From positions 1 to 43,321 of the forward strand of contig CASEIJ010000034.1 of the NCBI GenBank assembly GCA_949288035.1: a stretch of DNA of 43,321 bases. The letters are read 5' to 3'. The notes beneath the pieces were generated by a model that saw only the letters and a list, made by a program, of their open reading frames with translations, ran no database searches and was not told the origin of the DNA. A program made the translations under genes and the position numbers. Source of the stretch: an uncultured Mycoplasmatota bacterium. GTDB taxonomy: Bacteria > Bacillota_I > Bacilli_A > RF39 > UBA660. Shown here one piece after another: positions 24,364-31,702 of this stretch. How positions within the stretch are numbered: the stretch's first letter is position 1; every line of letters begins with the position of its first letter.

Positions 24364-25237
24364 AAAAAGAGCACTAGGAAAAGGATTAGAACAATTATTT
24401 AATTCTGAAGCAATCGATGTGAACGAACTTGAAAAGCAAATATATGAAACAACACCGAAAGAAGAAATTGTAGAACTTGATATGAATGAATTAAGACCCA
24501 ATCCATATCAACCTCGTACTGTATTTAACGAAGAACATTTACAAGAACTTGCAGCCTCTATTAAAGAACACGGTGTTTTTCAACCAATTATTGTAAAGAA
24601 AAGTATTAAAGGATATGATATTATTGCTGGAGAGCGTCGTTATCGTGCTAGTAAAATGGCAGGACTTACTAAAATTCCAGCTATTATTAGGTCATTTACT
24701 GATAGCCAAATGATGGAAATCGCTCTTTTAGAAAATTTACAACGTGAAAATTTGAGCCCAATTGAAGAAGCCAAAGCATATCAGAGTATGATTGATCATC
24801 TTCATTTGACACAAGATGAGTTATCGAAAAAAGTTGGGAAAAGTAGAAGTCATTTGACCAATATGTTAGGACTTTTACGTTTGCCAAATGAAGTTCAAAA
24901 TTTAGTAAACGACGAAAAATTATCTATGGGTCATGCTAGAGCATTAAGTAAATTAGAAGATGAGTCTCAAATATTAGAGATGGCTCATGAAATTACTGAA
25001 AAGAAATTACCGGTTCGCGCTGTAGAAGATAAAATTCAAGAAGGTACTTTTGAAAAGAAAGTGAAAATACATCGTCGTGAGACTCCACAGAAATCTGACT
25101 ACAAATATGCAGAAGATTTGTTACGCGATAAATTAGATACAAAAGTTCGTATTCGTGATAAGAAAATAGAAATTCATTTTACGAATATTGCTGATTTAAA
25201 TCGAATTTTAGAAATTATTCGAGTAAAGGAGTCTTAA
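24353..25237 (+). CDS. parB: Chromosome-partitioning protein ParB/Spo0J
   Basis: A 294-aa CTP-switch clamp protein. It begins METRKRALGKGLEQLF, includes the CTP-binding GERRYRA box and ENLQRENLSPIEEA, and has the HTH DELSKKVGKSRSHLTNMLGL. Aligned to Caulobacter ParB, the residues at specificity positions 173, 179, 184 and 201 read R, M, R, G. R173 and G201 are ParB-like, whereas Noc has Q173 and R201, so binding to parS is predicted. ATG 24353 lies inside the parA end; the upstream TTG 24344 is less likely. The targets are plausibly the array at 1-104. Confidence 0.96.
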   Translation: METRKRALGKGLEQLFNSEAIDVNELEKQIYETTPKEEIVELDMNELRPNPYQPRTVFNEEHLQELAASIKEHGVFQPIIVKKSIKGYDIIAGERRYRASKMAGLTKIPAIIRSFTDSQMMEIALLENLQRENLSPIEEAKAYQSMIDHLHLTQDELSKKVGKSRSHLTNMLGLLRLPNEVQNLVNDEKLSMGHARALSKLEDESQILEMAHEITEKKLPVRAVEDKIQEGTFEKKVKIHRRETPQKSDYKYAEDLLRDKLDTKVRIRDKKIEIHFTNIADLNRILEIIRVKES

Positions 25238-25240
25238 TTT

Positions 25241-26080
25241 ATGGAAGGTATTTTAAATGTGTTAAATACGATTTCTGAGAAGATAATGGTAAAAGAAATT
25301 ATAGGACCAATTTTAGTTATTTGCATTTCAATTTTATTAAACGGAATTATTAAAAATTTTGTTCATCGTTTTTTTCATATTGATAGGAAAAAGTTAAAAA
25401 CAAAAGAAGAGAAAAGAACGATTACCGTTGTTTCGTTAATTACGAATATTATTAAATATGTGATTATTTTAATTGATGTGATTATTATTTTAGGTATTTA
25501 TGGTATTCCAACTGCTTCTATTATTGCTTCTTTAGGAGCTGTTGGTGTTGTATTAGGTCTTGCTTTGCAAGATACATTAAAGGATTTTGTATCGGGATTT
25601 TTCATCATTACGGATAATTTATATCGTATGGGTGATTGGATTGAAGTTGGTAATTTTGAAGGTGAAGTTATTAATATTGGTTTAAAAACAACTCAAATTC
25701 GTGCTTATACTGGAGAAGTAAAGATTATTTCTAATCGTACTGTGACAGAAGTAATTAATTATAATTTATCAAATACGCTTGCAATTGTTGATATACCAAT
25801 TCCATATGAAGAAGATTATGAAAAAGCAGAGCAGGTGTTAAAAGAATTGTGTGTGAAGTTAACTGATACACTAGATAAGATTAGGGGAACCGTTACTTTA
25901 CTTGGTATTAATGAATATAATGAAAAAGGACTTGTATATCGTATTACTGTAGATACTGTTCCAACTGAACATTATGGTGTACAAAGAGAAATTAGAAAAC
26001 AGGTAAAACAAGTATTAGATCAAAATAAAATACAAATGGGATATCCACAGGTGGTGGTACATAATGGAAAAAGAGTATAA
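25241..26080 (+). CDS. MscS-family small-conductance mechanosensitive channel
   Basis: A 279-aa protein with three N-terminal membrane helices (about residues 15-37, 60-83 and 88-115). The third is the pore helix with the Ala/Gly-rich pattern IASLGAVGVVLGLALQDTL, typical of MscS TM3. The beta domain has DWIEVGNFEGEVINIGLKTT. It opens under membrane tension to release solutes. It starts 3 nt after parB with SD AAGGAG, and its end overlaps the next gene by 17 nt. The function of this particular paralogue is not shown by sequence. Confidence 0.93.
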   Translation: MEGILNVLNTISEKIMVKEIIGPILVICISILLNGIIKNFVHRFFHIDRKKLKTKEEKRTITVVSLITNIIKYVIILIDVIIILGIYGIPTASIIASLGAVGVVLGLALQDTLKDFVSGFFIITDNLYRMGDWIEVGNFEGEVINIGLKTTQIRAYTGEVKIISNRTVTEVINYNLSNTLAIVDIPIPYEEDYEKAEQVLKELCVKLTDTLDKIRGTVTLLGINEYNEKGLVYRITVDTVPTEHYGVQREIRKQVKQVLDQNKIQMGYPQVVVHNGKRV

Positions 26081-26246
26081 ATTAGGAAGCATTGTCACAA
26101 TGAAAAAGGAACATCCTTGCGGAACCAACGAGTGGGAGATTATACGAGTAGGAGCAGATATTAAAATTAAATGTCGTAAATGCGGGAGAACAATTATGAT
26201 GCCTCGTATTGAATTTAACCGAAAACTAAAGAAAGTATTGCAGTGA
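26064..26246 (+). CDS. DUF951 family protein (YyzM-like)
   Basis: A 60-aa protein of the DUF951 family with GSIVTMKKEHPCGTNEWEI and a CRKCGRTIMMPR C-terminal zinc-knuckle-like motif (C13-P-C-style plus CxxC). The family sits next to ychF and rpsF in many Firmicutes (yyzM in B. subtilis). It overlaps the channel gene by 17 nt. The function is unknown; the Cys pattern suggests metal or nucleic acid binding. Confidence 0.9.
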   Translation: MEKEYKLGSIVTMKKEHPCGTNEWEIIRVGADIKIKCRKCGRTIMMPRIEFNRKLKKVLQ

Positions 26247-26257
26247 TAGGAGGCTTT

Positions 26258-27784
26258 ATGAAGATAAATAGGAGAAAAAAAGAAAAAAGTTTAAATCCAA
26301 TTTTTACCATTGTTATTTTAACTTTTATTATTATGCTTATGAGCTTTCTATTTTCTATTTTAGGAATTGAAGGACATAAGAGTACAATTGTCAATGATAG
26401 TTTAGAATCGTCTTTAACAACTGTAAAAAATATTTTTTCCATTGATGGAATTCATTTCTTGTTTGGTAGTATTGTTAATTCATTTACTACATTTGAACCA
26501 CTCGCTTATTTAGTATTATCATTAATTGGTATTAGTATTGGATCAGCAAGTGGATTATTTCAAAAATTGTTTTCCCCATTAAAGAAACTACGTTTAAGTG
26601 TTTTAACTTTTGTATTACTTTTGATATCTATTGTATCTAATATCATTGGTGAATATAGCTTTATGTTATTAATTCCACTAGCAGGTGTTATGTATCAATA
26701 TGCATCTAAAAATCCAATGTTAGGAATTATGACTGCTTTTTTAGGAACAAGTATTGGATATGGAACAAATATCATCTTTACTTATGATGATTATGCTCTG
26801 GGAATGTTAACACAAGTGGCGGCAAATGCTACAGTGGATGAGAATTATGTTTTTAACTTGTTATCAACAAGTATTATTGGTCCTGTTTCAACTTTTATTT
26901 TAGCTTTTCTTGGCACTATTATTATTACTAAATTTTTAGCTCCTAAATTACCTAAGAAATGCCATCTTGATGATGAAGTAGTATATCAAGATTCAAAAGT
27001 AGCAGCTCGCATTAGTGGTGTTTTGTTTATTTTGATTGCGTTGGTAATCGGATACATGATTATTCCTGGATTACCAGGCTCAGGAGCTTTGTTAGATCAT
27101 AATGAAACAGAATATATTGCGCAATTATTTAGTGTAAATGCACCATTTCGAATGGGAATTATCTTATTTATTACAATTATCTTAGTTTTATGTTCTTTTA
27201 TCTATGGAATGATATCTGGTAATTTAAAATCTACAGAGGATTGTGGATTAGGTTTGTCAAAAGAATTTAAAAATGTAGGATATTTATTTGTGTTACTTTT
27301 CTTTGTGTCTAATATGTTAGCAATCTTAAATTGGACCAATTTAGGTAGTGTGATTACTACGAGATTAGTTGATTTTATTAGTACATTACAGATTTCTGGA
27401 ATGCCATTAATTATAGCGGTATTTATGATTATTATTATTGCTAGTATTTTAATTCCTGGAAATATTGAAAAGTGGACTTTGCTATCTCCGATTGTAATTC
27501 CATTATTTATGCGTGCTAATATCACTCCAGACTTTACTCAATTTTTATTTAAAGCAGCTGATGGTATTGGTAAGAGTATTTCTCTATTTTTTGTTTATTT
27601 CATTATAATGGTTGGTTTCTTACAAAAATATAATGCAGAAAGAAAAGAAGAGATTACTTTATTTGGAACTTTAAAGATTTTATTTCCATCCATTTTATTA
27701 TTTACAATTGTTTGGATATTGATTATAATAGGTTGGTATTTAGTGGGATTACCACTGGGAATGAATACAATGCCAACATTATAA
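26258..27784 (+). CDS. AbgT-family transporter
   Basis: A 508-aa protein with about 12 membrane segments. The segment from about residue 70 (FEPLAYLVLSLIGISIGSASGLF) matches the AbgT (p-aminobenzoyl-glutamate transporter) N-terminal half. The GSGALLDHN loop, the GSVITTRL and IPGNIEKWTLLSPI hairpins, and the C-terminal GLPLG end also fit the family. Characterised AbgT proteins export sulfonamides or import aminobenzoyl-glutamate; the substrate here is unknown. ATG 26258 follows AGGAGG by 5 nt; the in-frame GTG 26243 is upstream of the SD. It lies between DUF951 and ychF, adjacent genes in many genomes, and so looks like a later insertion. Confidence 0.82.
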   Translation: MKINRRKKEKSLNPIFTIVILTFIIMLMSFLFSILGIEGHKSTIVNDSLESSLTTVKNIFSIDGIHFLFGSIVNSFTTFEPLAYLVLSLIGISIGSASGLFQKLFSPLKKLRLSVLTFVLLLISIVSNIIGEYSFMLLIPLAGVMYQYASKNPMLGIMTAFLGTSIGYGTNIIFTYDDYALGMLTQVAANATVDENYVFNLLSTSIIGPVSTFILAFLGTIIITKFLAPKLPKKCHLDDEVVYQDSKVAARISGVLFILIALVIGYMIIPGLPGSGALLDHNETEYIAQLFSVNAPFRMGIILFITIILVLCSFIYGMISGNLKSTEDCGLGLSKEFKNVGYLFVLLFFVSNMLAILNWTNLGSVITTRLVDFISTLQISGMPLIIAVFMIIIIASILIPGNIEKWTLLSPIVIPLFMRANITPDFTQFLFKAADGIGKSISLFFVYFIIMVGFLQKYNAERKEEITLFGTLKILFPSILLFTIVWILIIIGWYLVGLPLGMNTMPTL

Positions 27785-27796
27785 GGGGGAATTAAA

Positions 27797-28894
27797 ATGA
27801 GTTTAACAGCAGGAATTGTAGGCCTTCCAAACGTTGGAAAGTCTACTTTATTTAATGCAATTACAAAAAAGCATATTTTAGCAGCTAATTATCCATTTGC
27901 TACAATAGAACCAAATGTCGGAGTAGTAACTGTACCAGATCATCGTTTAGATGTTCTAACAGAATTAGTTCATCCCGCAAGAACAATTCCAACTACGTTT
28001 GAATTTACTGACATTGCTGGTCTTGTAAAAGGTGCTTCTTTAGGTGAAGGTTTAGGAAATAAATTCTTAAGTCATATTCGTGAAGTGGATGCGATTGTAG
28101 AAGTAGTAAGATGCTTTGAAGATGGTAATATTACGCATGTGGAAGGAAAAATTGATCCTATACGCGATATTGAAATTATTCATGTGGAATTAATCTTAGC
28201 TGATTTGGAAGTGATTGATTCAAGAATTGGTCGTCTTGGTAAAAAAGCAGCGATGACAAAAGATAAAGCAACGTTATTAGAAGTAAATCTAATGCAGCGT
28301 TTGAAAGAAAATTTAGAAAAAAATATTCCAGCTCGTGCACTTGAATATACAGAGGATGAATTAAAATTATTAAAATCATTTAATTTATTGACTATGAAAC
28401 CAATCATATACGTTTCTAATGTCAAGGAAACAGAAATATTAGAAGAAAATGAATATGTGAAACAAGTAAAGGAATATGCGCAAAAAGAAAAAGCTGAAGT
28501 AATTGTTGTTTGTGCGAAAATAGAAGAAGAATTAAGTGAATTAGAAGAGGAAGATAAAAACTTATTTTTACAAGATTTAGGTTTACAAGAAAGTGGGCTT
28601 GATCAATTGATTCGCGCAACATATTCATTACTGGGATTAGCTACTTACTTTACAGAAGGTACAGATGAAGTTCGAGCTTGGACATTTAAAAAAGGAATGA
28701 AAGCTCCCGAATGTGCTGGTATTATTCATACTGATTTTGAAAAAGGGTTTATTAAAGCTGAAATTATGAGTTATGAAGATTTTGCAAAATTAAAATCAGA
28801 AAAAGCAGTTCGAGAAGCAGGAAAGCTTCGTCTTGAAGGAAAAGATTATATCATGCAAGATGGAGATATTTGTTTATTTCGATTCAATGTTTAA
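27797..28894 (+). CDS. ychF: Redox-regulated ATPase YchF/OLA1
   Basis: A 365-aa OBG-family NTPase. G1 is GLPNVGKST, G2 NYPFATIEPN, G3 DIAGLVKGAS, and the G4 variant NVKE (in place of NKxD) gives ATP preference. The C-terminal TGS/ubiquitin-like domain contains VRAWTFKKGMKAPECAG. YchF associates with ribosomes and stress responses. The SD AAGGGGGA is strong. The ychF-rpsF-ssb-rpsR order matches B. subtilis. Confidence 0.97.
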   Translation: MSLTAGIVGLPNVGKSTLFNAITKKHILAANYPFATIEPNVGVVTVPDHRLDVLTELVHPARTIPTTFEFTDIAGLVKGASLGEGLGNKFLSHIREVDAIVEVVRCFEDGNITHVEGKIDPIRDIEIIHVELILADLEVIDSRIGRLGKKAAMTKDKATLLEVNLMQRLKENLEKNIPARALEYTEDELKLLKSFNLLTMKPIIYVSNVKETEILEENEYVKQVKEYAQKEKAEVIVVCAKIEEELSELEEEDKNLFLQDLGLQESGLDQLIRATYSLLGLATYFTEGTDEVRAWTFKKGMKAPECAGIIHTDFEKGFIKAEIMSYEDFAKLKSEKAVREAGKLRLEGKDYIMQDGDICLFRFNV

Positions 28895-28926
28895 TTATTA
28901 TAGAGTTTTCTATAATAATTTTTTAT
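28893..28926 (+). terminator. Intrinsic terminator of ychF
   Basis: A perfect 12-bp stem (28893-28904 with 28909-28920) closes a GTTT tetraloop and is followed by a T-rich tract. It overlaps the stop codon. Confidence 0.88.
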
Positions 28927-29005
28927 TTTTCAACAAAAAAGTAAACATATACTTAATAATGTAAACCATTTTTATACTTATCATGGGAAAAGTATGAAAA
29001 ATTTG

Positions 29006-29034
29006 TTTACAATTCACATATTATTTGTTATAAT
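29006..29034 (+). promoter_or_regulatory. SigA promoter of rpsF-ssb-rpsR
   Basis: TTTACA (29006-29011), 17 bp, TATAAT (29029-29034) with TG at 29026-29027. Upstream lie two GTAAAC direct repeats 20 bp apart (28941, 28961), with the inverted GTTTAC at the -35. Confidence 0.8.
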
Positions 29035-29054
29035 CTTAAGCGAGTATGAATTTA

Positions 29055-29099
29055 CTCCTTGCTTTTGAATGATCAAAAGCCACTTAGACCACAAGGAGG
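29055..29099 (+). promoter_or_regulatory. Candidate S6:S18-type autoregulatory leader of rpsF
   Basis: CTCCTTG (29055-29061) pairs with CAAGGAG (29092-29098), which contains the rpsF SD. Stacked on it is CTTTTGA (29062-29068) paired with TCAAAAG (29073-29079) around ATGA, leaving a 12-nt 3' bulge CCACTTAGACCA (29080-29091). An alternative GAGTA/TACTC hairpin (29042-29046 with 29052-29056 region) could compete. A bulged helix like this is the known plan of S6:S18-binding leaders, but I have not checked the conserved bases. Confidence 0.5.
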
Positions 29100-29106
29100 T
29101 GTAAAA

Positions 29107-29397
29107 ATGAGAGAATACGAAATCATGTTTATCGTAAGACCTACATTATCTGAAGAAGATACTAAGAAAGTGATTGAAAACTTCAAAAATGTATTAACAA
29201 ACCATGGAGCTACAATTACTGGTGAAACAGACATGGGACAAAGAGAATTAGCTTACGAAATTAAAAAATGTAAAAGTGGATACTATTACGTATTAACTTT
29301 AAGTGCAAATGATGATGCAGCAATCAAAGAATTTGATCGTTTAGCTTTAATTAGCAATGATGTTATTCGTCATTTAATCACAAAAATTGAAAAATAA
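29107..29397 (+). CDS. rpsF: 30S ribosomal protein S6
   Basis: A 96-aa protein of standard length with [17 protein letters not shown] and the RELAYEI/GYYYVL strand pair of S6. It pairs with S18 on the platform of the 30S subunit. I chose ATG 29107, 7 nt after AAGGAGG. An in-frame ATG at 29059 lies inside the structured leader and is rejected. First gene of rpsF-ssb-rpsR. Confidence 0.98.
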   Translation: MREYEIMFIVRPTLSEEDTKKVIENFKNVLTNHGATITGETDMGQRELAYEIKKCKSGYYYVLTLSANDDAAIKEFDRLALISNDVIRHLITKIEK

Positions 29398-29411
29398 AGG
29401 AGATACGTTTT

Positions 29412-29885
29412 ATGAATCGAGTATTATTAATCGGTAGATTAACTACGAAACCAGAACTACGATACACAGCTTCTAATTTGCCATTTACACGTTTTTCTGT
29501 TGCTGTTAACCGCACATTTAGTAATCGTGATGGAGAAAGAGAAACTGATTTTATCAATGTTGTAGTATGGAGAAAACAAGCTGAAAATGTATGTAATTAC
29601 TTAGATAAGGGAAGTTTAGTTTCTATTGAAGGTAGACTTCAAACAAATAATTACGAAGATAAAGATGGAAACAAAAGATATTCTATGGAAGTTGTTGCTG
29701 ACTCTGTACAATTCTTAGAGAGCAAAGGACAACGTAGTAATCGTGCTAACGAAGCAAGTCCATATGATTATCAACAACCATCAAATAACCAAACAGGAAG
29801 TTATACTAATGATGTCAATGTAGAAGATGATCCATTCGCTGACTTTGGTGATAGTGTATCTATTAGTGATGATTTCCTAGACTAA
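29412..29885 (+). CDS. ssb: Single-stranded DNA-binding protein with altered C-terminal tip
   Basis: A 157-aa SSB. The OB fold (residues 1-105) has [31 protein letters not shown] and the DFINVVVW strand. A short Gln/Asn/Ser linker follows. The C-terminal tail has DDPFADFGD and ends ISDDFLD. B. subtilis SsbA aligns with NDPFAND...ISDDDLPF, so the usual terminal Pro-Phe that docks on SSB partners is replaced by Phe-Leu-Asp. The stop codon TAA is unambiguous. It is located between rpsF and rpsR, as usual. Confidence 0.96.
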   Translation: MNRVLLIGRLTTKPELRYTASNLPFTRFSVAVNRTFSNRDGERETDFINVVVWRKQAENVCNYLDKGSLVSIEGRLQTNNYEDKDGNKRYSMEVVADSVQFLESKGQRSNRANEASPYDYQQPSNNQTGSYTNDVNVEDDPFADFGDSVSISDDFLD

Positions 29886-29902
29886 AGAAAGGATGCGTAA
29901 TC

Positions 29903-30118
29903 ATGGCTGAAGGATTTAGAAAAAGAAAAAAGATTTGCCAAATGTGTGCTGGTAAAGATGTAAATTATAAAGATGTAGATGTAATTAAAAAATATATTAA
30001 GCCAAATGGTGCAATCACATCTACAAGAATGAACGGAAACTGTAAATTACATCAAAGACATATTGCAAATGAAATAAAAAAAGCTCGTTTTATGGGATTA
30101 ATTCCATTTGTAAAATAA
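29903..30118 (+). CDS. rpsR: 30S ribosomal protein S18
   Basis: A 71-aa protein of family length. KICQMCAG includes a CxxC typical of zinc-binding S18, and KLHQRHIANEIKKARFMGLIPFV is the conserved C-terminus. It forms a dimer with S6. The last gene of the operon; a terminator overlaps its end. Confidence 0.98.
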   Translation: MAEGFRKRKKICQMCAGKDVNYKDVDVIKKYIKPNGAITSTRMNGNCKLHQRHIANEIKKARFMGLIPFVK

Positions 30119-30147
30119 CAACCTATATCAATGGTTGTTATTTTTTT
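30117..30147 (+). terminator. Intrinsic terminator of rpsR
   Basis: AACAACC (30117-30123) pairs with GGTTGTT (30133-30139) around a 9-nt loop, followed by A and T7 (30141-30147). Confidence 0.88.
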
Positions 30148-30151
30148 GCAT

Positions 30152-30178
30152 AAAAAAACTACATATTGATGTAGTTTT
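30152..30178 (-). terminator. Intrinsic terminator of the Lys-rich membrane gene
   Basis: On the minus strand a 10-bp stem (30178-30169 with 30164-30155) closes a 4-nt loop and ends in a run of T (30158-30152). Confidence 0.85.
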
Positions 30179-31076
30179 ATTCACTAATTGTACAAGTTGC
30201 TCCAGCAGTTTCCTCTTGTGCTTTTACTTCTTGAATAGATTTACCAAGATAAGTTGTTTCTTGAGGAACACCTTCTATATGTCCGTTTCCAAAATATGTT
30301 TTAATGGTTAATTGATTATTATCAAAAATAATATCATTCTGAGTTTGATTTGCTAATTTAGCACTATCATAACTTCCTTGATCTGCATATTTTTTTGTTA
30401 CAATATATTCATAAGTTACTAAACTATCATTTTCAAAAGTAGAAATAGATAAAACGGAACTTTGATAATTTTCGATTTGTGTTGGCGTTGTAGTACATGT
30501 CATTGTCTGCGTTTTCACTTCTTTTTCTGTTTCTTCATCATCCTTTGTAGTTTCCTGTAATTCATTTAAGGCCTGTGTTTCTTTCTTTTGACGTTGTAAT
30601 TCCTTACGATATAAGTTTGTTACAAAAGTAAATGATAATATAATTACAGCAATTGCAACAATTAATATAAGTGCAAGATTGGAATCTTTTTTTGAATCTT
30701 CAATTTCTTCACTGATTTCTTTTCCTTGCAAACGTAATTCATGTTCTTGCAACAATTGCACTTTTTTTTCTTGCCAATCAGGTGTTTTAATACCAATATA
30801 ATCTTCATATGTATCAAAATCAATTTCTTTAGATGGCTCTAGTTGTGGAATTACTATTTTTGGTTCGCGTTTTTTTCTAAGTGTAGTTTTTTTCTTTGCT
30901 TCTGTTTTTGCCTTAGTCTTTTTTTTCTCCGCAACTATTTTTCTCGCTTTTTTGACAGTTTTATCATCTTTTTTTCTCGCTACAGTTGTCTTTTTTTTGA
31001 CAGGCTTTTTCGCCTTTTTTATCTGTGTTTTTTCATCATTTTTTTTCTTTGTTATTTTCTTATTTGTCTCACTCAT
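30177..31076 (-). CDS. Lys-rich single-pass membrane protein, function unknown
   Basis: A 299-aa protein. The first 75 residues are almost only Lys, Ala, Thr and Arg (MSETNKKITKKKNDEKTQIK and on), resembling histone H1-like tails. One TM helix lies near 134-155 (LALILIVAIAVIILSFTFV), so the basic tail is cytoplasmic by the positive-inside rule. The extracellular part has a coiled-coil-like KELQRQKKETQALNEL, then a domain with two Cys (MTCTTTP and GATCTISE near the end) that could form a disulfide. I recognise no family with certainty; the outside domain resembles small surface lipoprotein domains of the DUF1307 kind only weakly. The SD GGGGTG precedes the start. It lies convergent to rpsR and divergent to rpsJ. 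Confidence 0.75.
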   Translation of the reverse strand: MSETNKKITKKKNDEKTQIKKAKKPVKKKTTVARKKDDKTVKKARKIVAEKKKTKAKTEAKKKTTLRKKREPKIVIPQLEPSKEIDFDTYEDYIGIKTPDWQEKKVQLLQEHELRLQGKEISEEIEDSKKDSNLALILIVAIAVIILSFTFVTNLYRKELQRQKKETQALNELQETTKDDEETEKEVKTQTMTCTTTPTQIENYQSSVLSISTFENDSLVTYEYIVTKKYADQGSYDSAKLANQTQNDIIFDNNQLTIKTYFGNGHIEGVPQETTYLGKSIQEVKAQEETAGATCTISE

Positions 31077-31098
31077 ATTTTCACCCCATATTTTCTAC

Positions 31099-31127
31099 AT
31101 TATAGCATATTTTTTTCAGAATGGGAA
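31099..31127 (-). promoter_or_regulatory. Promoter of the Lys-rich membrane gene
   Basis: On the minus strand TTCCCA (31127-31122), a 17-bp spacer and TATAAT (31104-31099) preceded by TGC (extended -10). Confidence 0.6.
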
Positions 31128-31171
31128 TGGCAATTATGCGATTTGACAGTTCCTCTTTTTTGATAGGTTTT

Positions 31172-31246
31172 AAAAAAATAATATGTCAAAAAAATGTAAA
31201 AAAATGAAAAAAATCTCTTGATTTTCATATAATTATCATGTATAAT
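31172..31246 (+). promoter_or_regulatory. S10 operon promoter with A-tract upstream element
   Basis: TTGATT (31218-31223), 17 bp, TATAAT (31241-31246). Directly upstream are four A7 tracts at 31172, 31188, 31198 and 31207; the last three are spaced 10 and 9 bp and so near the helical repeat. This suggests an UP element and intrinsic curvature feeding a very strong promoter. The 31077-31379 gap (303 nt) otherwise holds the divergent promoter and the rpsJ leader. Confidence 0.8.
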
Positions 31247-31252
31247 TTTGAA

Positions 31253-31379
31253 TGTGTGGCATGCGTTGATGTGGGAGGTTGCTGATACACCAGGTTAAGT
31301 TGTTAAATAAAATAACCGGTTATCAGGTTTTCCTAACGGAGCAAGTCTATACTGGATATAGGCGAAAGGAGGATACAAT
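31253..31379 (+). promoter_or_regulatory. Structured leader of the S10 operon
   Basis: A leader of about 125 nt. Hairpin 1: CTGATA, ACC and GGTTA (31282-31297) pair with TAACC, GGT and TATCAG (31313-31326), 14 pairs with single-base bulges at 31288 and 31292 and a 15-nt AU-rich loop. Hairpin 2: GTCTATA (31345-31351) with TATAGGC (31357-31363), loop CTGGA. The SD AAAGGAGG (31365-31372) directly follows hairpin 2. Sequences such as GGAGCAAGTCTATACTGG recall conserved Firmicute S10 leaders, from memory. Likely role: feedback control by a ribosomal protein, perhaps L4. Confidence 0.55.
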
Positions 31380-31688
31380 ATGTCTAAAACGAAAGTTCGT
31401 ATCAAATTAAAAGCTTACGAACACAAGAGTTTAGATAACGCTTGTGCGAAAATTGTGGAAACAGTAAAGAGAACAGGTGGAGAAGTATGTGGACCAATTC
31501 CACTACCAACTGAAGTTGAAAAAATCACTATCTTAAGAGCTGTTCACAAATATAAAGATTCACGTGAGCAATTTGAAAGAAGAACACATAAAAGACTTAT
31601 TGATATCGTAAACCCAAGTAAGGAGACAATTGAGGCACTAACTCATTTAGATATCCCAAGTGGTGTAGATATTAAAATCAAATTATAA
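31380..31688 (+). CDS. rpsJ: 30S ribosomal protein S10
   Basis: A 102-aa protein (NusE) with the conserved [16 protein letters not shown] and [20 protein letters not shown] segments and the C-terminal [12 protein letters not shown]. Besides its place in the 30S head, S10 joins NusB in antitermination. It is the first gene of the cluster that runs to the right edge, with SD AAAGGAGG. Confidence 0.99.
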   Translation: MSKTKVRIKLKAYEHKSLDNACAKIVETVKRTGGEVCGPIPLPTEVEKITILRAVHKYKDSREQFERRTHKRLIDIVNPSKETIEALTHLDIPSGVDIKIKL

Positions 31689-31702
31689 TAGGAGGAAAAA
31701 AT

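Noticed and set aside
27452..27463. ATTCCTGGAAAT as a third Noc-like site
   Set aside because: The palindrome is 12 bp with a different centre; it does not align to the 14-bp core.
30843..31163. Plus-strand Phe-rich ORF of 106 aa
   Set aside because: Complement of the AAA/AAG Lys codons of the minus-strand gene; artefact of composition.
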